In this document: one piece after another, positions 41,070 through 48,790 of the stretch
How the letters are laid out: each line of letters begins with the position of its first letter
Position numbering within the stretch: the first letter of the stretch is position 1
Origin: Clostridiales bacterium
Lineage (GTDB): Bacteria; Bacillota; Clostridia; Christensenellales; Aristaeellaceae
Reading direction: 5' to 3'
Assembly: GCA_015056415.1 (NCBI GenBank)
Contig: SVGJ01000012.1
Span: 1-61,299, forward strand
Length of the DNA stretch: 61,299 nucleotides
The notes under the pieces: model-generated
Seen by the model: only the letters and a program-made list of their open reading frames with translations
The model's database searches: none
Told to the model about the DNA's origin: nothing
Translations under genes and position numbers: made by a program

Positions 41070-41735
41070 ATGATCGATATCACTGCCTGGATGCGTACGT
41101 TCCTGCAAACGGTCAACGAACATTTCGGGAAACGAGTGTGGTTCGTGGGCCTGCAGGGGAGTTATGGCCGGGGAGAGGACACAGAGACAAGCGATATTGA
41201 TGTTGTTGTGATCCTGGATGAATTGTCTGCTCAGGATCTACGGGCCTATCATGCCATGCTGGATACCTTGCCCCACAGGGAAAGGCTTTGCGGCTTTCTT
41301 TCCGGAAAAAACGAGATCCTGAATTGGGAGCCTTCGGATCTGTTTCAGTTTTATTATGATACAAAGCCGATCCAGGGCAGCCTCGACGAATTGCTCCCGT
41401 TGCTGGACGATACAGCCGTCGGCAGGGCGATCAGGATCGGGGTGTGCAATATCTATCACGGCTGCGTGCACAATATGCTGTATGACAAAAGCGAGGATAT
41501 CCTGCGCGGACTGTACAAATCCGCTTCCTTTGTTGTGCAGGCGATCTGCTTTCAGCAGACCGGAAGCTATATCCGCAGCCAAAACGATCTGCTGAATACC
41601 GTTTCACCGCAGGAACGAATCATTATCGAAACCTGTATCGGGTTGAAAAACGGCGCTGTGATGGATTTTCAAAAAATGTCTGATGCCTTGTTCAACTGGG
41701 CGAAGGGGTGGATCGGCAAAACGAAATGCCTGTGA
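41070..41735 (+). CDS. MNT-type nucleotidyltransferase domain protein
   Basis: A 221-residue protein with the polymerase-beta-like nucleotidyltransferase signature LQGSYGRGEDTETSDIDVVVILD, that is, G-S followed by the metal-binding D-x-D. A helical C-terminal region (YKSASFVVQAICFQQTGSYIRSQNDLL) resembles substrate-binding helices of small antibiotic nucleotidyltransferases and HEPN-like partners. It may adenylylate a small molecule or protein. As the last gene of the TetR cassette, a drug-modifying role alongside the MATE pump is a plausible inference but not shown. RBS GGAGGAA precedes ATG 41070. Confidence 0.78.
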   Translation: MIDITAWMRTFLQTVNEHFGKRVWFVGLQGSYGRGEDTETSDIDVVVILDELSAQDLRAYHAMLDTLPHRERLCGFLSGKNEILNWEPSDLFQFYYDTKPIQGSLDELLPLLDDTAVGRAIRIGVCNIYHGCVHNMLYDKSEDILRGLYKSASFVVQAICFQQTGSYIRSQNDLLNTVSPQERIIIETCIGLKNGAVMDFQKMSDALFNWAKGWIGKTKCL

Positions 41736-41756
41736 TCTTGTGGCGAACACCTTGTG

Positions 41757-41790
41757 CTACTGCCTGCAAAAGAGCGGGCAGTGGTTTTTT
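41757..41790 (+). terminator. Terminator of TetR cassette
   Basis: CTACTGCCTGC (41757-41767) pairs with GCGGGCAGTGG (41774-41784; two G-U pairs), followed by TTTTTT. Confidence 0.85.
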
Positions 41791-41856
41791 GTTTCCATCG
41801 AAATACGGGGGGCATTCCGTGGGCAAGATCACAGCCAGGAGGCAAAAGCATCAACT

Positions 41857-41896
41857 GAAAAAAAGAAACGGCGTGACCTTTGTCCCGCCGTTTCGG
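41857..41896 (-). terminator. Terminator of esterase gene
   Basis: Minus strand: AAACGGCGGGAC pairs with GTCACGCCGTTT, followed by CTTTTTTT. Confidence 0.88.
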
Positions 41897-41925
41897 AAAG
41901 AGCGTTTGCTGTTTTGCTGAAAAGC

Positions 41926-42780
41926 TTACTGGAAGATCCGCTTGGCGAAGTTGTACAGGCCGTGCTTCCATACGGTGAAATCATGGCCGCCCTCGGTTTT
42001 GTAGAAGATGTTTTCCACGCCGTTTTGCGTAAGGGTGTTGGAATAGGTCATCGGCCAGGCACCTACAACGCCGTCGTTCAGGCCGGTGTTGATGAGGATC
42101 AGGCTTTCGCAGCCCTCGGGCAGGGTGAATTCCTCGGCGGTGAAAAGTCCGCCCTCCACATCGTAGGGCAGTACGCCCGGGGCAGGACAGAAGGCGCCCA
42201 CATAGCCAAAGGTCTCCGGCATGGTCAGACCGATGTACAGCGCCTCGCGGCCGCCCATGGACAGGCCGGCGATGGCGGTGTTTTCCCGGCCGGTGGCGAT
42301 GCTGTAATTGGCGGCGATAAAGGGCATCAGATCATCGCGGAGGTCGTTGATGAAATTATCGAAGGCTGCGATGTGCTCCATGGAGTACACATCGGAGGGG
42401 TTGGCGCTGTCGTTGGCACGGGCGCGGACGTTGGGGATGACCACGATCATGTCCTTGGCCTGCCCCTTGGCCACCAGGTTGCCGATGACCACATCCGGCT
42501 TGCCGCCCATCCACTCGCCATGATCGCCGCCAATACCGTGGAGCAGATAGAGCACAGGGTAGGTCTTCTCCTGGGTATAACCCACGGGAAGCAGCACATA
42601 GCACTTGCGCTGGCGGCCCGTGGTAGCGGAATCGTAGGTGGTGTAGGTCAGCTTGCCATAGGTGACCTCCTCCAGGCGCGTATCGAAGTTTTCGTCCGGG
42701 GTGAAGGGATCTTCCTCCGCCAGGCAGGGGAGGGACAGAAAGCAGGCGAGAAGCGCCAGAAGCAGCAGAATACGTTTCAT
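41926..42780 (-). CDS. Secreted alpha/beta-hydrolase esterase (feruloyl/acetylxylan esterase-like)
   Basis: A 284-residue exported hydrolase. Signal peptide MKRILLLLALLACFLSLPCLA is followed by a CE1/esterase-D fold: VLYLLHGIGGDHGEWM (oxyanion loop), the nucleophile elbow AGLSMGGREAL, an Asp in NTGLNDG and the catalytic His in KTEGGHDFTVWKHGL. Such enzymes deacylate plant polysaccharides (feruloyl or acetyl groups) or act as S-formylglutathione-like esterases; the signal peptide favours polysaccharide deacylation. It has a perfect consensus promoter and a strong terminator, so it is a single-gene unit. Confidence 0.87.
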   Translation of the reverse strand: MKRILLLLALLACFLSLPCLAEEDPFTPDENFDTRLEEVTYGKLTYTTYDSATTGRQRKCYVLLPVGYTQEKTYPVLYLLHGIGGDHGEWMGGKPDVVIGNLVAKGQAKDMIVVIPNVRARANDSANPSDVYSMEHIAAFDNFINDLRDDLMPFIAANYSIATGRENTAIAGLSMGGREALYIGLTMPETFGYVGAFCPAPGVLPYDVEGGLFTAEEFTLPEGCESLILINTGLNDGVVGAWPMTYSNTLTQNGVENIFYKTEGGHDFTVWKHGLYNFAKRIFQ

Positions 42781-42823
42781 GAAATAGCTCCTTTCTTATA
42801 ACGATTTTCCATCCGATGACCTG

Positions 42824-42852
42824 ATTATAAAGTGCTTCAGTCCCAGTGTCAA
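42824..42852 (-). promoter_or_regulatory. Consensus promoter of esterase gene
   Basis: Minus strand: -35 TTGACA (42852-42847), 17-base spacer, -10 TATAAT (42829-42824). Confidence 0.85.
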
Positions 42853-42902
42853 CGAAAAGGATACTTATGGCCGGAAAAACCTTGCCGGGGCTGTGCGGAG
42901 CG

Positions 42903-44375
42903 TCAAAGCTTCAGCTCAATGGCGGGGCGGGTGCACACGTTTTCCAGGAAAACCGCGTCGTGCTCCACTACAAGCAGCGTGGGCTGGCTGGCGGCGATGA
43001 GGGCCTCCACCTGCTTGCGGCTGTATACGTCGATGTAGTTCAGCGGCTCGTCCCACACGTAGAGATGGGCGGGGATGCACAGGCTGCGGGCAAGAAGGAG
43101 CTTCTTTTTTTGTCCCTGGCTCATGGCGTGGATGGGCTGATCGAACAGTTCGCGGCCGAAGTCCATGTTCCGCAGGATGGCCTTGAACAGTGTCTCGTCC
43201 ACGCCGCTGCGCTGGATGAACTCCCGCAGGTCGCCATGAAGGGAATCCGTCTCCTGCGGTACGTAGGAAATAACGAGATTGCCGGCGATGTTCACCTTCC
43301 CTGTCAGCGCCCCGCCCGTGCCGCACAGCGCCTTGAGGATGCTGCTCTTGCCCGAGCCGTTGGGCCCGGTCAGGGCAGCGCGATCACCCTGGCGGAGCTG
43401 AAAGCTGACGCCATCCGCCACGATGCGGTCACCGTAGCGCACCTGGCCCTCCTGCACGTCGATGAGCACGGATTTGGGATGGCGCAGGTTGGTGAGCTTC
43501 AGCTCGCCCACCTTTTCCACATTGTGCAGGAGCGTTCGCTTTTCCTCAATGGCGCGTTCACGGCGATGCAGCACGTTCAGTGATTTCTTCATCATAGCGG
43601 CGGCCTGAGCGCCGATGGCGCCGCGGTCGGCGGCATGAGTGCCGATCTTGGTAGCCTCGAGGCGATCGCTCCACGTGGCCATGCGCCGGGCGGATTCTTC
43701 CAGGCGGCGGATGTCGTGCTTGAGGTCTTCGTTCCGTGCCTGCTCGTACGCGTTCTGCTGGGTCAGGCGTTCCTCCCAGGTGTCGTAGTTGCCCTGCATG
43801 ACCCATATGTCGCTTTTGTTCAGGCTCAGCACATGGTCGATGCAGCGGTTGAGAAAGGCACGGTCGTGGCTCACCAGCAGAAAGCCGTCCTTGCGGCGCA
43901 GATAATCCGCCACCAGCTCGCGGCCGTGGGCGTCCAGGTGATTGGTGGGCTCGTCGATGAGGGGGTACACATCCTCCCGGGCAAAGAGGGCCGCCAGCAG
44001 CGCCTTTGTCTGCTCGCCGCGGCTCAGGGTGGAGAAGGGACGGTAGATCGCGTCGTCGGTGAGCTGCAGCAGGCTGCACTCGCGGATGAGCTGCCAGTCC
44101 TCGGCTTCGGGGGCGGCGGCTTGCATCACGAACAGGGTGAGCTGCTCCGGGTCAGCCACCTCAAAGGGGAAGTACACCGGCTGCAGCGACAGGTCTATGT
44201 GACCGGAGAAGGCGTGCAGGCCCTGCATCAGCCGCAGGAGCGTGGTCTTGCCCCTGCCGTTGCGTCCCAGCAGGCCAAGACGCCAGGATGTGTCCACATG
44301 AAAGGAAACATGGTTAAATACGGGGGTATAGCTGCCCTCGTAGGTAAAGGATAGATCTCTTACATTCAGCTGCAT
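42903..44375 (-). CDS. ABC-F protein, Lsa/Vga-like ribosomal protection type
   Basis: A 490-residue protein with two ATPase domains and no membrane helices. ABC1 has Walker A GLLGRNGRGKTTLL, signature STLSRGEQTK and Walker B YPLIDEPTNHLD. ABC2 has GPNGSGKSSIL, signature AMSQGQKKK and VWDEPLNYID. The charged linker between them (about 195-285) is the P-site tRNA-interacting segment of ABC-F factors. Length and the 'PLIDEPTNHLD...LVSHDRAFLNRCIDHVLSLNK' pattern resemble Lsa/Vga proteins that protect the ribosome from lincosamides, pleuromutilins and streptogramin A. ATG 44375 follows GGAGGTGC. The gene has a 200-base leader with a terminator hairpin and a tiny leader ORF, suggesting antibiotic-induced attenuation. 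Actual resistance is not shown. Confidence 0.82.
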   Translation of the reverse strand: MQLNVRDLSFTYEGSYTPVFNHVSFHVDTSWRLGLLGRNGRGKTTLLRLMQGLHAFSGHIDLSLQPVYFPFEVADPEQLTLFVMQAAAPEAEDWQLIRECSLLQLTDDAIYRPFSTLSRGEQTKALLAALFAREDVYPLIDEPTNHLDAHGRELVADYLRRKDGFLLVSHDRAFLNRCIDHVLSLNKSDIWVMQGNYDTWEERLTQQNAYEQARNEDLKHDIRRLEESARRMATWSDRLEATKIGTHAADRGAIGAQAAAMMKKSLNVLHRRERAIEEKRTLLHNVEKVGELKLTNLRHPKSVLIDVQEGQVRYGDRIVADGVSFQLRQGDRAALTGPNGSGKSSILKALCGTGGALTGKVNIAGNLVISYVPQETDSLHGDLREFIQRSGVDETLFKAILRNMDFGRELFDQPIHAMSQGQKKKLLLARSLCIPAHLYVWDEPLNYIDVYSRKQVEALIAASQPTLLVVEHDAVFLENVCTRPAIELKL

Positions 44376-44426
44376 GGGCGCAGCACCTCCAGATGGGGTC
44401 ACCGGCTGAAAAGGAAAGGCGCGCAC

Positions 44427-44459
44427 AAAAACAGAGCTGTCACCTGTGGATGCACAGCT
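44427..44459 (-). terminator. Leader terminator (attenuator) of ABC-F gene
   Basis: Minus strand: AGCTGT (44459-44454) and ACAGCT (44440-44435) enclose an alternative CTGTG/CACAG stem and are followed by CTGTTTTTG (T tract 44431-44427). It lies within the transcribed leader, about 50 bases before the start codon. Confidence 0.6.
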
Positions 44460-44541
44460 GGTTTCCTGCCATGGCAACGCCAGCCCGGATCGCCGGACGG
44501 ACGCACCTCACCCCTTCATGCTTTGGGATCGTGGCAGAAAA

Positions 44542-44553
44542 TTACTTGCGCAT
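44542..44553 (-). CDS. Possible leader peptide M-R-K
   Basis: ATG-CGC-AAG-TAA on the minus strand, 12 bases downstream of AAGGAG (44571-44566), which itself lies just after the expected transcription start. An RBS placed this early, far from the main gene, argues for a translated leader; CTG codons between the RBS and the ATG could alternatively start the frame. Too short to support by composition. Confidence 0.35.
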   Translation of the reverse strand: MRK

Positions 44554-44589
44554 CAGCAGGGTCAGCTCCTTCGTTATCAAAGTGACGCT

Positions 44590-44619
44590 ATTGTAGCACG
44601 TAGACGCGGCGCTTGTCAA
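44590..44619 (-). promoter_or_regulatory. Promoter of ABC-F gene
   Basis: Minus strand: -35 TTGACA (44619-44614), 18-base spacer, -10 TACAAT (44595-44590). It is about 215 bases upstream of the ABC-F start codon. Confidence 0.8.
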
Positions 44620-44647
44620 TGCTGGAAGGGATTGCCATGGCCCAAAC

Positions 44648-44676
44648 TTGACACTCTATGTCCCCCGTGGTATCAT
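44648..44676 (+). promoter_or_regulatory. Promoter of surface-polysaccharide operon
   Basis: -35 TTGACA (44648-44653), 17-base spacer, -10 TATCAT (44671-44676). It is back to back with the ABC-F promoter. Confidence 0.8.
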
Positions 44677-44720
44677 TATATATTGAAATACGCAGGGAAA
44701 GGACGGTGGCAGCAACGGTC

Positions 44721-46124
44721 ATGAACAAGCTGACGAAGGCGTGGAAGCGCCATAAGACAGCCGTTTTGATGGGTGTGCTCCGTCTGTTTATATACGGGAT
44801 GCTGGCAGGGCTGTTTTTCGGCCTGATGGCCATCAACAACTGGCAGATCCGCGGCATGAGCCGTACGCTGGCGACCATGCTGCTGACCTATATCGCCATG
44901 ACCATCGCCATGCACGCGGTATATGGCGGCTATGCCGTGGGTAAAAAGAAAAGCAAGCCCATCATATCCTCCATGTCGCTGGCCACGCTGACCACCGACG
45001 TGGTGACCTACCTGCAGCTGCAGATCATGAGCGTGACGGAGGAGAACTCCTCGCTGAGCCTTTTCGGCGCGGATCTTCCCTGGTTGCTTCTGTGCATGGT
45101 GGTGCAGGTGCTGCTGATCACCCTGTGGGTGCGTCTGGGCAATAATTTCTATTTCACCATCAATCCGCCCAAGCGCTGCCTGGTGATCCTGGGCGCCACG
45201 GACGAGACAGAGAGCATCTGCCGCAAGATCGGCGTTTACCGGCTGCAGTGGAAGGTCGAGCGGGTCATCCTGTGGGATGATCCCCGGGTGCGCAGCGCCA
45301 TCCAGGAGTCCGAGGTGGTCTTCCTGGGCTCGCTGCCCAGCCAGGCCAAGCTGGACATCCTGCAGATGTGCTACGATCAGCACCGGGACGTGCTCTGCAA
45401 GGCCCAGCTGCAGGATATCATGCTCTCCAACGCCACCCAGGTGGTGGTGGACGACGCCCCCTTCCTGGAGATGATCTACGGCAAAATGACGCTGGGCCAG
45501 CGAATTCTCAAGCGGTTGATGGACGTGTTCTTCTCCGCGCTGGTGCTGGTGATCCTCTCGCCGCTGATGCTGGTGATCGCCGTCTGCATCAAGCTGGAGG
45601 ACGGCGGCAGCATCCTCTTCCGCCAGAAGCGCATGACCGTGGCCGGCAATGAGTTTATGATCTGCAAGTTCCGCACCATGCGGGAGGATGATCCCGATAA
45701 GCCGCAGGTGTCCGTTTCCCGAGGGGACGACCGTATCACCCGGGTCGGGCAGATCCTTCGCCGTACCCGCATGGACGAGCTGCCCCAGTTCTGGAATATT
45801 CTCCGGGGCGACATGACCCTCGTAGGCCCCCGGCCCGAGATGCTGGAAAATGTGGAAAAGTATAAGCTGGCGCTGCCCACCTTCGTCTACCGCGAAAAGA
45901 TGAAGGCCGGCCTGACGGGCTATGCCCAGATCGAGGGCCGCTACAACACCACCCCGGCCGATAAGCTCATGCTGGATCTGATGTATATCGAGAGCTTCTC
46001 CATCTGGATGGATGTGAAGCTGCTCTTCCGCACGATGACTGTGTTCTTCAAAAAGGACAGCACCGAGGGCTTTGACATTACCGAGATACAGGACGATACC
46101 CGCAAGCCCCCCATGGGCGCGTGA
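44721..46124 (+). CDS. Undecaprenyl-phosphate sugar-1-phosphate transferase
   Basis: A 467-residue polyprenyl-phosphate hexose-1-phosphate transferase. The N-terminal half has about four membrane helices and a cytosolic CoA-binding-like region (KRCLVILGATDETESICRKI). The C-terminal bacterial sugar transferase domain (about 245-440) has the entry helix RLMDVFFSALVLVILSPLML, the catalytic-loop region GGSILFRQKRM and KFRTM, then TRMDELPQFWNILRGDMTLVGPRP and KAGLTGYAQIEGRYN. It starts lipid-linked oligosaccharide synthesis for exopolysaccharide or wall glycans. The ATG at 44721 has only a weak RBS; upstream candidates fall in the promoter. It heads the operon with the nucleotidyltransferase and 2H genes. 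Confidence 0.92.
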   Translation: MNKLTKAWKRHKTAVLMGVLRLFIYGMLAGLFFGLMAINNWQIRGMSRTLATMLLTYIAMTIAMHAVYGGYAVGKKKSKPIISSMSLATLTTDVVTYLQLQIMSVTEENSSLSLFGADLPWLLLCMVVQVLLITLWVRLGNNFYFTINPPKRCLVILGATDETESICRKIGVYRLQWKVERVILWDDPRVRSAIQESEVVFLGSLPSQAKLDILQMCYDQHRDVLCKAQLQDIMLSNATQVVVDDAPFLEMIYGKMTLGQRILKRLMDVFFSALVLVILSPLMLVIAVCIKLEDGGSILFRQKRMTVAGNEFMICKFRTMREDDPDKPQVSVSRGDDRITRVGQILRRTRMDELPQFWNILRGDMTLVGPRPEMLENVEKYKLALPTFVYREKMKAGLTGYAQIEGRYNTTPADKLMLDLMYIESFSIWMDVKLLFRTMTVFFKKDSTEGFDITEIQDDTRKPPMGA

Positions 46125-46142
46125 AGTTGAGGAGGATACGGT

Positions 46143-47042
46143 ATGAAGACCACACTTCTGATCATGGCAGCGGGCCTTGGCTCCCGCTATGGCGGAAACA
46201 AGCAGATCGACCGCATTGGTCCGAATGGCGAGATATTGATGGAGTATTCCATCCACGACGCCCTGGAGGCCGGCTTTGACAAGGTGGTCTTCGTCATCAA
46301 GCGCAGCATGGCCGAGACCTTCCGCCAGATGATCGGCGACAAGATCGCCCGGAAGGTGGAGGTGCATTACGCCTATCAGGAGTATGACTCCCTGCCCGGC
46401 GGCTTTGTGCCCCCGGTGGAGCGCACCAAGCCCTATGGCACGGTGCACGCCGTGCTGGCTGCCAAAGATGTGATCAACGAGCCCTTTGCTGTGATCAACG
46501 CCGATGATTACTACGGCAAGGACGCCTTCCGTGCCATGGCCGGATGCCTGCGCCGCATGCAGGGCAAGGCTGCCTCCATGGTGGCGTATTATCTGCGCAA
46601 CACCGTTTCCGAAAACGGCCATGTGACCCGCGGCGTCTGCCAGACGGACGGGCAGGGCAACCTGGTGAAGGTCACCGAGACCTACAAGATCCTGCCCTTT
46701 GCCGATGGTACCATCCGCGACCTGGAAACGGATCCCCAGGGGCGCGTCCTTGATCCTGACGCGCTGGTGAGCATGAACTTCTGGGGCTTCACCCCGTGGT
46801 ACTTCCAGGCGGCGGAGGCTGACCTGGAGGCCTTCCTCAGGGCGGACAACGGCGATCCCATGAAGAAGGAATACGCCCTGCCTACGCTGGTGGACAAGCT
46901 GATGAACCAGCAGGGCTTGAAGGTGGAGGTGCTCTCCACCAGGGCGGTGTGGTTCGGCGTGACCTATCGCGAGGATAAGGACTATGTGGCCGGCGAGTTG
47001 AAGAAGCTCCACGATCGCGGCGCTTATCCCGAAAAGCTGTGA
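46143..47042 (+). CDS. Sugar nucleotidyltransferase (paralogue of 9106-10029)
   Basis: A 299-residue NTP-transferase with TLLIMAAGLGSRYGGNKQID (NTP loop) and PFAVINADDYYGKDAF (metal-binding Asp pair). ENGHVTRGVC and SMNFWGFTPWYF are shared with the protein encoded at 9106-10029. Between the sugar transferase and a 2H phosphoesterase it probably supplies an activated sugar for surface glycan, whereas the paralogue is paired with a hexosamine kinase. Base and sugar specificity cannot be read from the sequence. RBS GAGGA precedes the ATG by a short gap after the sugar transferase stop. Confidence 0.82.
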   Translation: MKTTLLIMAAGLGSRYGGNKQIDRIGPNGEILMEYSIHDALEAGFDKVVFVIKRSMAETFRQMIGDKIARKVEVHYAYQEYDSLPGGFVPPVERTKPYGTVHAVLAAKDVINEPFAVINADDYYGKDAFRAMAGCLRRMQGKAASMVAYYLRNTVSENGHVTRGVCQTDGQGNLVKVTETYKILPFADGTIRDLETDPQGRVLDPDALVSMNFWGFTPWYFQAAEADLEAFLRADNGDPMKKEYALPTLVDKLMNQQGLKVEVLSTRAVWFGVTYREDKDYVAGELKKLHDRGAYPEKL

Positions 47043-47070
47043 ATTCAATGACATACGGTAGGTGCGGGAG

Positions 47071-47580
47071 ATGGCTGAATCCTTTCTGACCCTGATGGCT
47101 GATTATTGCGAAGAGGATCAGCAGAGGATCGGTCGGTGGTATGACGCGCTGCAGCGGGCCGGTTTCCAGGGCCAGCAGACGCCGGGACTGCCGATGCATA
47201 TCAGCCTTGCCAGCTTCCCCCTGGACAGGGAGGATGAAGCCATCCGGCTGATGAAGAGGGTGGCGGCGGAGTTCGGCCCCGTGCAGGCGGCGATCCGTCA
47301 TGTGGGCGTGTTCCCCGGCGGCAAGGTGCTCTTTGCCGCGCCGGACCTTACCCCGGAGCTTGCCGTGCTGCAGCAGGCCTGCGGTGATAACATCGTACAC
47401 GGCTTCCCCTGGACGCCTCACACCACCATGCTGATCGACGAGCCGGAGTCCATTGGCGCCGCGCTGCCCGTGCTGATGCGGCACTTCGAGCCCATCCAGG
47501 CCCGCATCGACAGGCTGCATCTGTGCGCCTTCTGGCCCACCAGAGAGATCCTGCGGGTGGAGTTGAACGGGAAAGCATAA
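47071..47580 (+). CDS. 2H phosphoesterase / 2'-5' RNA ligase-like protein
   Basis: A 169-residue protein with the paired H-x-S/T motifs of the 2H superfamily: PMHISLASF and WTPHTTMLI, separated by about 75 residues. The fold is completed by 'VGVFPGGKVLFAAPDL' strands. Members hydrolyse cyclic nucleotide or RNA 2',3'-cyclic phosphates, or ligate 2'-5' ends. Its location in a polysaccharide operon is unexplained. The ATG at 47071 was preferred over a GTG three codons upstream. It is followed by a terminator hairpin at 47590. Confidence 0.8.
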   Translation: MAESFLTLMADYCEEDQQRIGRWYDALQRAGFQGQQTPGLPMHISLASFPLDREDEAIRLMKRVAAEFGPVQAAIRHVGVFPGGKVLFAAPDLTPELAVLQQACGDNIVHGFPWTPHTTMLIDEPESIGAALPVLMRHFEPIQARIDRLHLCAFWPTREILRVELNGKA

Positions 47581-47589
47581 CAGAAAATG

Positions 47590-47620
47590 AAGAGACACGC
47601 CGCTCGCGTGACTCTTTTTT
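47590..47620 (+). terminator. Terminator of polysaccharide operon
   Basis: AGAGACACGC pairs with GCGTGACTCT (one A-A mismatch), followed by TTTTTTT. Confidence 0.8.
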
Positions 47621-47634
47621 TGTGCCGTGAAGTA

Positions 47635-47663
47635 TTGTCTTTTCATTGCTTTTCCCGTACAAT
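47635..47663 (+). promoter_or_regulatory. Promoter of galE
   Basis: -35 TTGTCT (47635-47640), 17-base spacer, -10 TACAAT (47658-47663). Confidence 0.75.
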
Positions 47664-47715
47664 ATATAAGGGTGCGTATGTGCATCGACGGATACGGATA
47701 GGGGAGGTTTTTCCT

Positions 47716-48732
47716 GTGAATATACTCTTGACCGGCGGCGCGGGCTACATTGCCAGCCATACCTGCGTGGAGCTGCTCCAGGCGGGGCACGATGTGGTGA
47801 TCGTGGATAACTATGTCAACAGCCATCACGAGGCCCTCAAGCGCGTGGAGGAGATCGTGGGCAAGCCCGTCAAGGCCTATGAAGCCGATGTGTGCGACAG
47901 GGAAGCCATGGATCGCATCTTTGAGGAAAACAGGTTCGACGCGGTGATCCACTTCGCCGGGCTGAAGGCCGTGGGCGAGAGCGTGTCCATCCCGCTGCGG
48001 TATTACCGCAACAACCTGGATTCCACCCTGACCCTTTGCGAGACCATGGCGGCCCATGGCTGCAAGCGGCTGGTGTTCTCCTCCTCGGCCACGGTATACG
48101 GCGTGCCGGATGAGGTTCCCCTGCGGGAGGATATGTTCTGCAAGGGCTGCACCAATCCCTATGGCTGGACCAAGTACATGATCGAAAAGATCCTGGAGGG
48201 CGTGGTGAACGCCGATCCCGAGTGGAGCGTGGTGCTGCTGCGCTATTTCAATCCCATCGGCGCGCACGAGTCCGGCCGCATCGGCGAGGATCCCAACGGC
48301 ATCCCCAACAACCTGATGCCCTTTATCACCAAGGTAGCAGCGGGTCAGCTGGAGAAGCTGAGCGTCTTTGGCGATGATTACAATACCCCCGACGGCACCG
48401 GCGTGCGCGATTATATCCACGTGGTGGATCTGGCCAGGGGTCATGTGGCGGCCTGTGATTACGCCGCCCGCACCACCGGCTGCGAGATCATCAACCTGGG
48501 CACCGGTGTGGGCTACTCCGTGCTGGACATCGTCAACGCCTTTGTGCGGGTGAACGGTGTGCCCGTGCCCTATGTGATCGCGCCCCGCCGCCCCGGCGAT
48601 ATCGACGCCTGCTTTGCCGACCCGGCCAAGGCGGAGAAGCTCCTGGGCTGGAAGGCGGAAAAATCCCTGGAGGATATGTGCCGGGATTCCTGGCGCTGGC
48701 AGAGTGCCAATCCCAAGGGTTACGTGGGCTGA
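47716..48732 (+). CDS. galE: UDP-glucose 4-epimerase
   Basis: A 338-residue short-chain-dehydrogenase-fold epimerase. NAD-binding LLTGGAGYIASHTCVELL is at the N-terminus, then HFAGLKAVGES, SSSATVYG and the catalytic YGWTKYM (Tyr-x-x-x-Lys). LRYFNPIGAHESGRIGEDP and RPGDIDACFADPAKA are typical of GalE. It interconverts UDP-glucose and UDP-galactose (and possibly the N-acetyl forms), feeding glycan synthesis with the neighbouring genes and the glycosyltransferases at 55.5-57.2 kb. The start is a GTG at 47716 after GGGGAGG. It has its own promoter and a strong terminator. Confidence 0.96.
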   Translation: MNILLTGGAGYIASHTCVELLQAGHDVVIVDNYVNSHHEALKRVEEIVGKPVKAYEADVCDREAMDRIFEENRFDAVIHFAGLKAVGESVSIPLRYYRNNLDSTLTLCETMAAHGCKRLVFSSSATVYGVPDEVPLREDMFCKGCTNPYGWTKYMIEKILEGVVNADPEWSVVLLRYFNPIGAHESGRIGEDPNGIPNNLMPFITKVAAGQLEKLSVFGDDYNTPDGTGVRDYIHVVDLARGHVAACDYAARTTGCEIINLGTGVGYSVLDIVNAFVRVNGVPVPYVIAPRRPGDIDACFADPAKAEKLLGWKAEKSLEDMCRDSWRWQSANPKGYVG

Positions 48733-48746
48733 TAAATAATGCTTTT

Positions 48747-48774
48747 GCGCGGAAGAACCCCTTCCGCGCTTTTT
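48747..48774 (+). terminator. Terminator of galE
   Basis: GCGCGGAAG (48747-48755) pairs with CTTCCGCGC (48761-48769), followed by TTTTT. It ends only 17 bases before the next start codon. Confidence 0.9.
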
Positions 48775-48790
48775 ACACTGGAGGTGCGCG

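Noticed and set aside
44676-47054. Long open frame antisense to the sugar transferase and nucleotidyltransferase
   Set aside because: Shadow of two well-supported genes; no RBS, and composition is typical of antisense GC-rich coding DNA.
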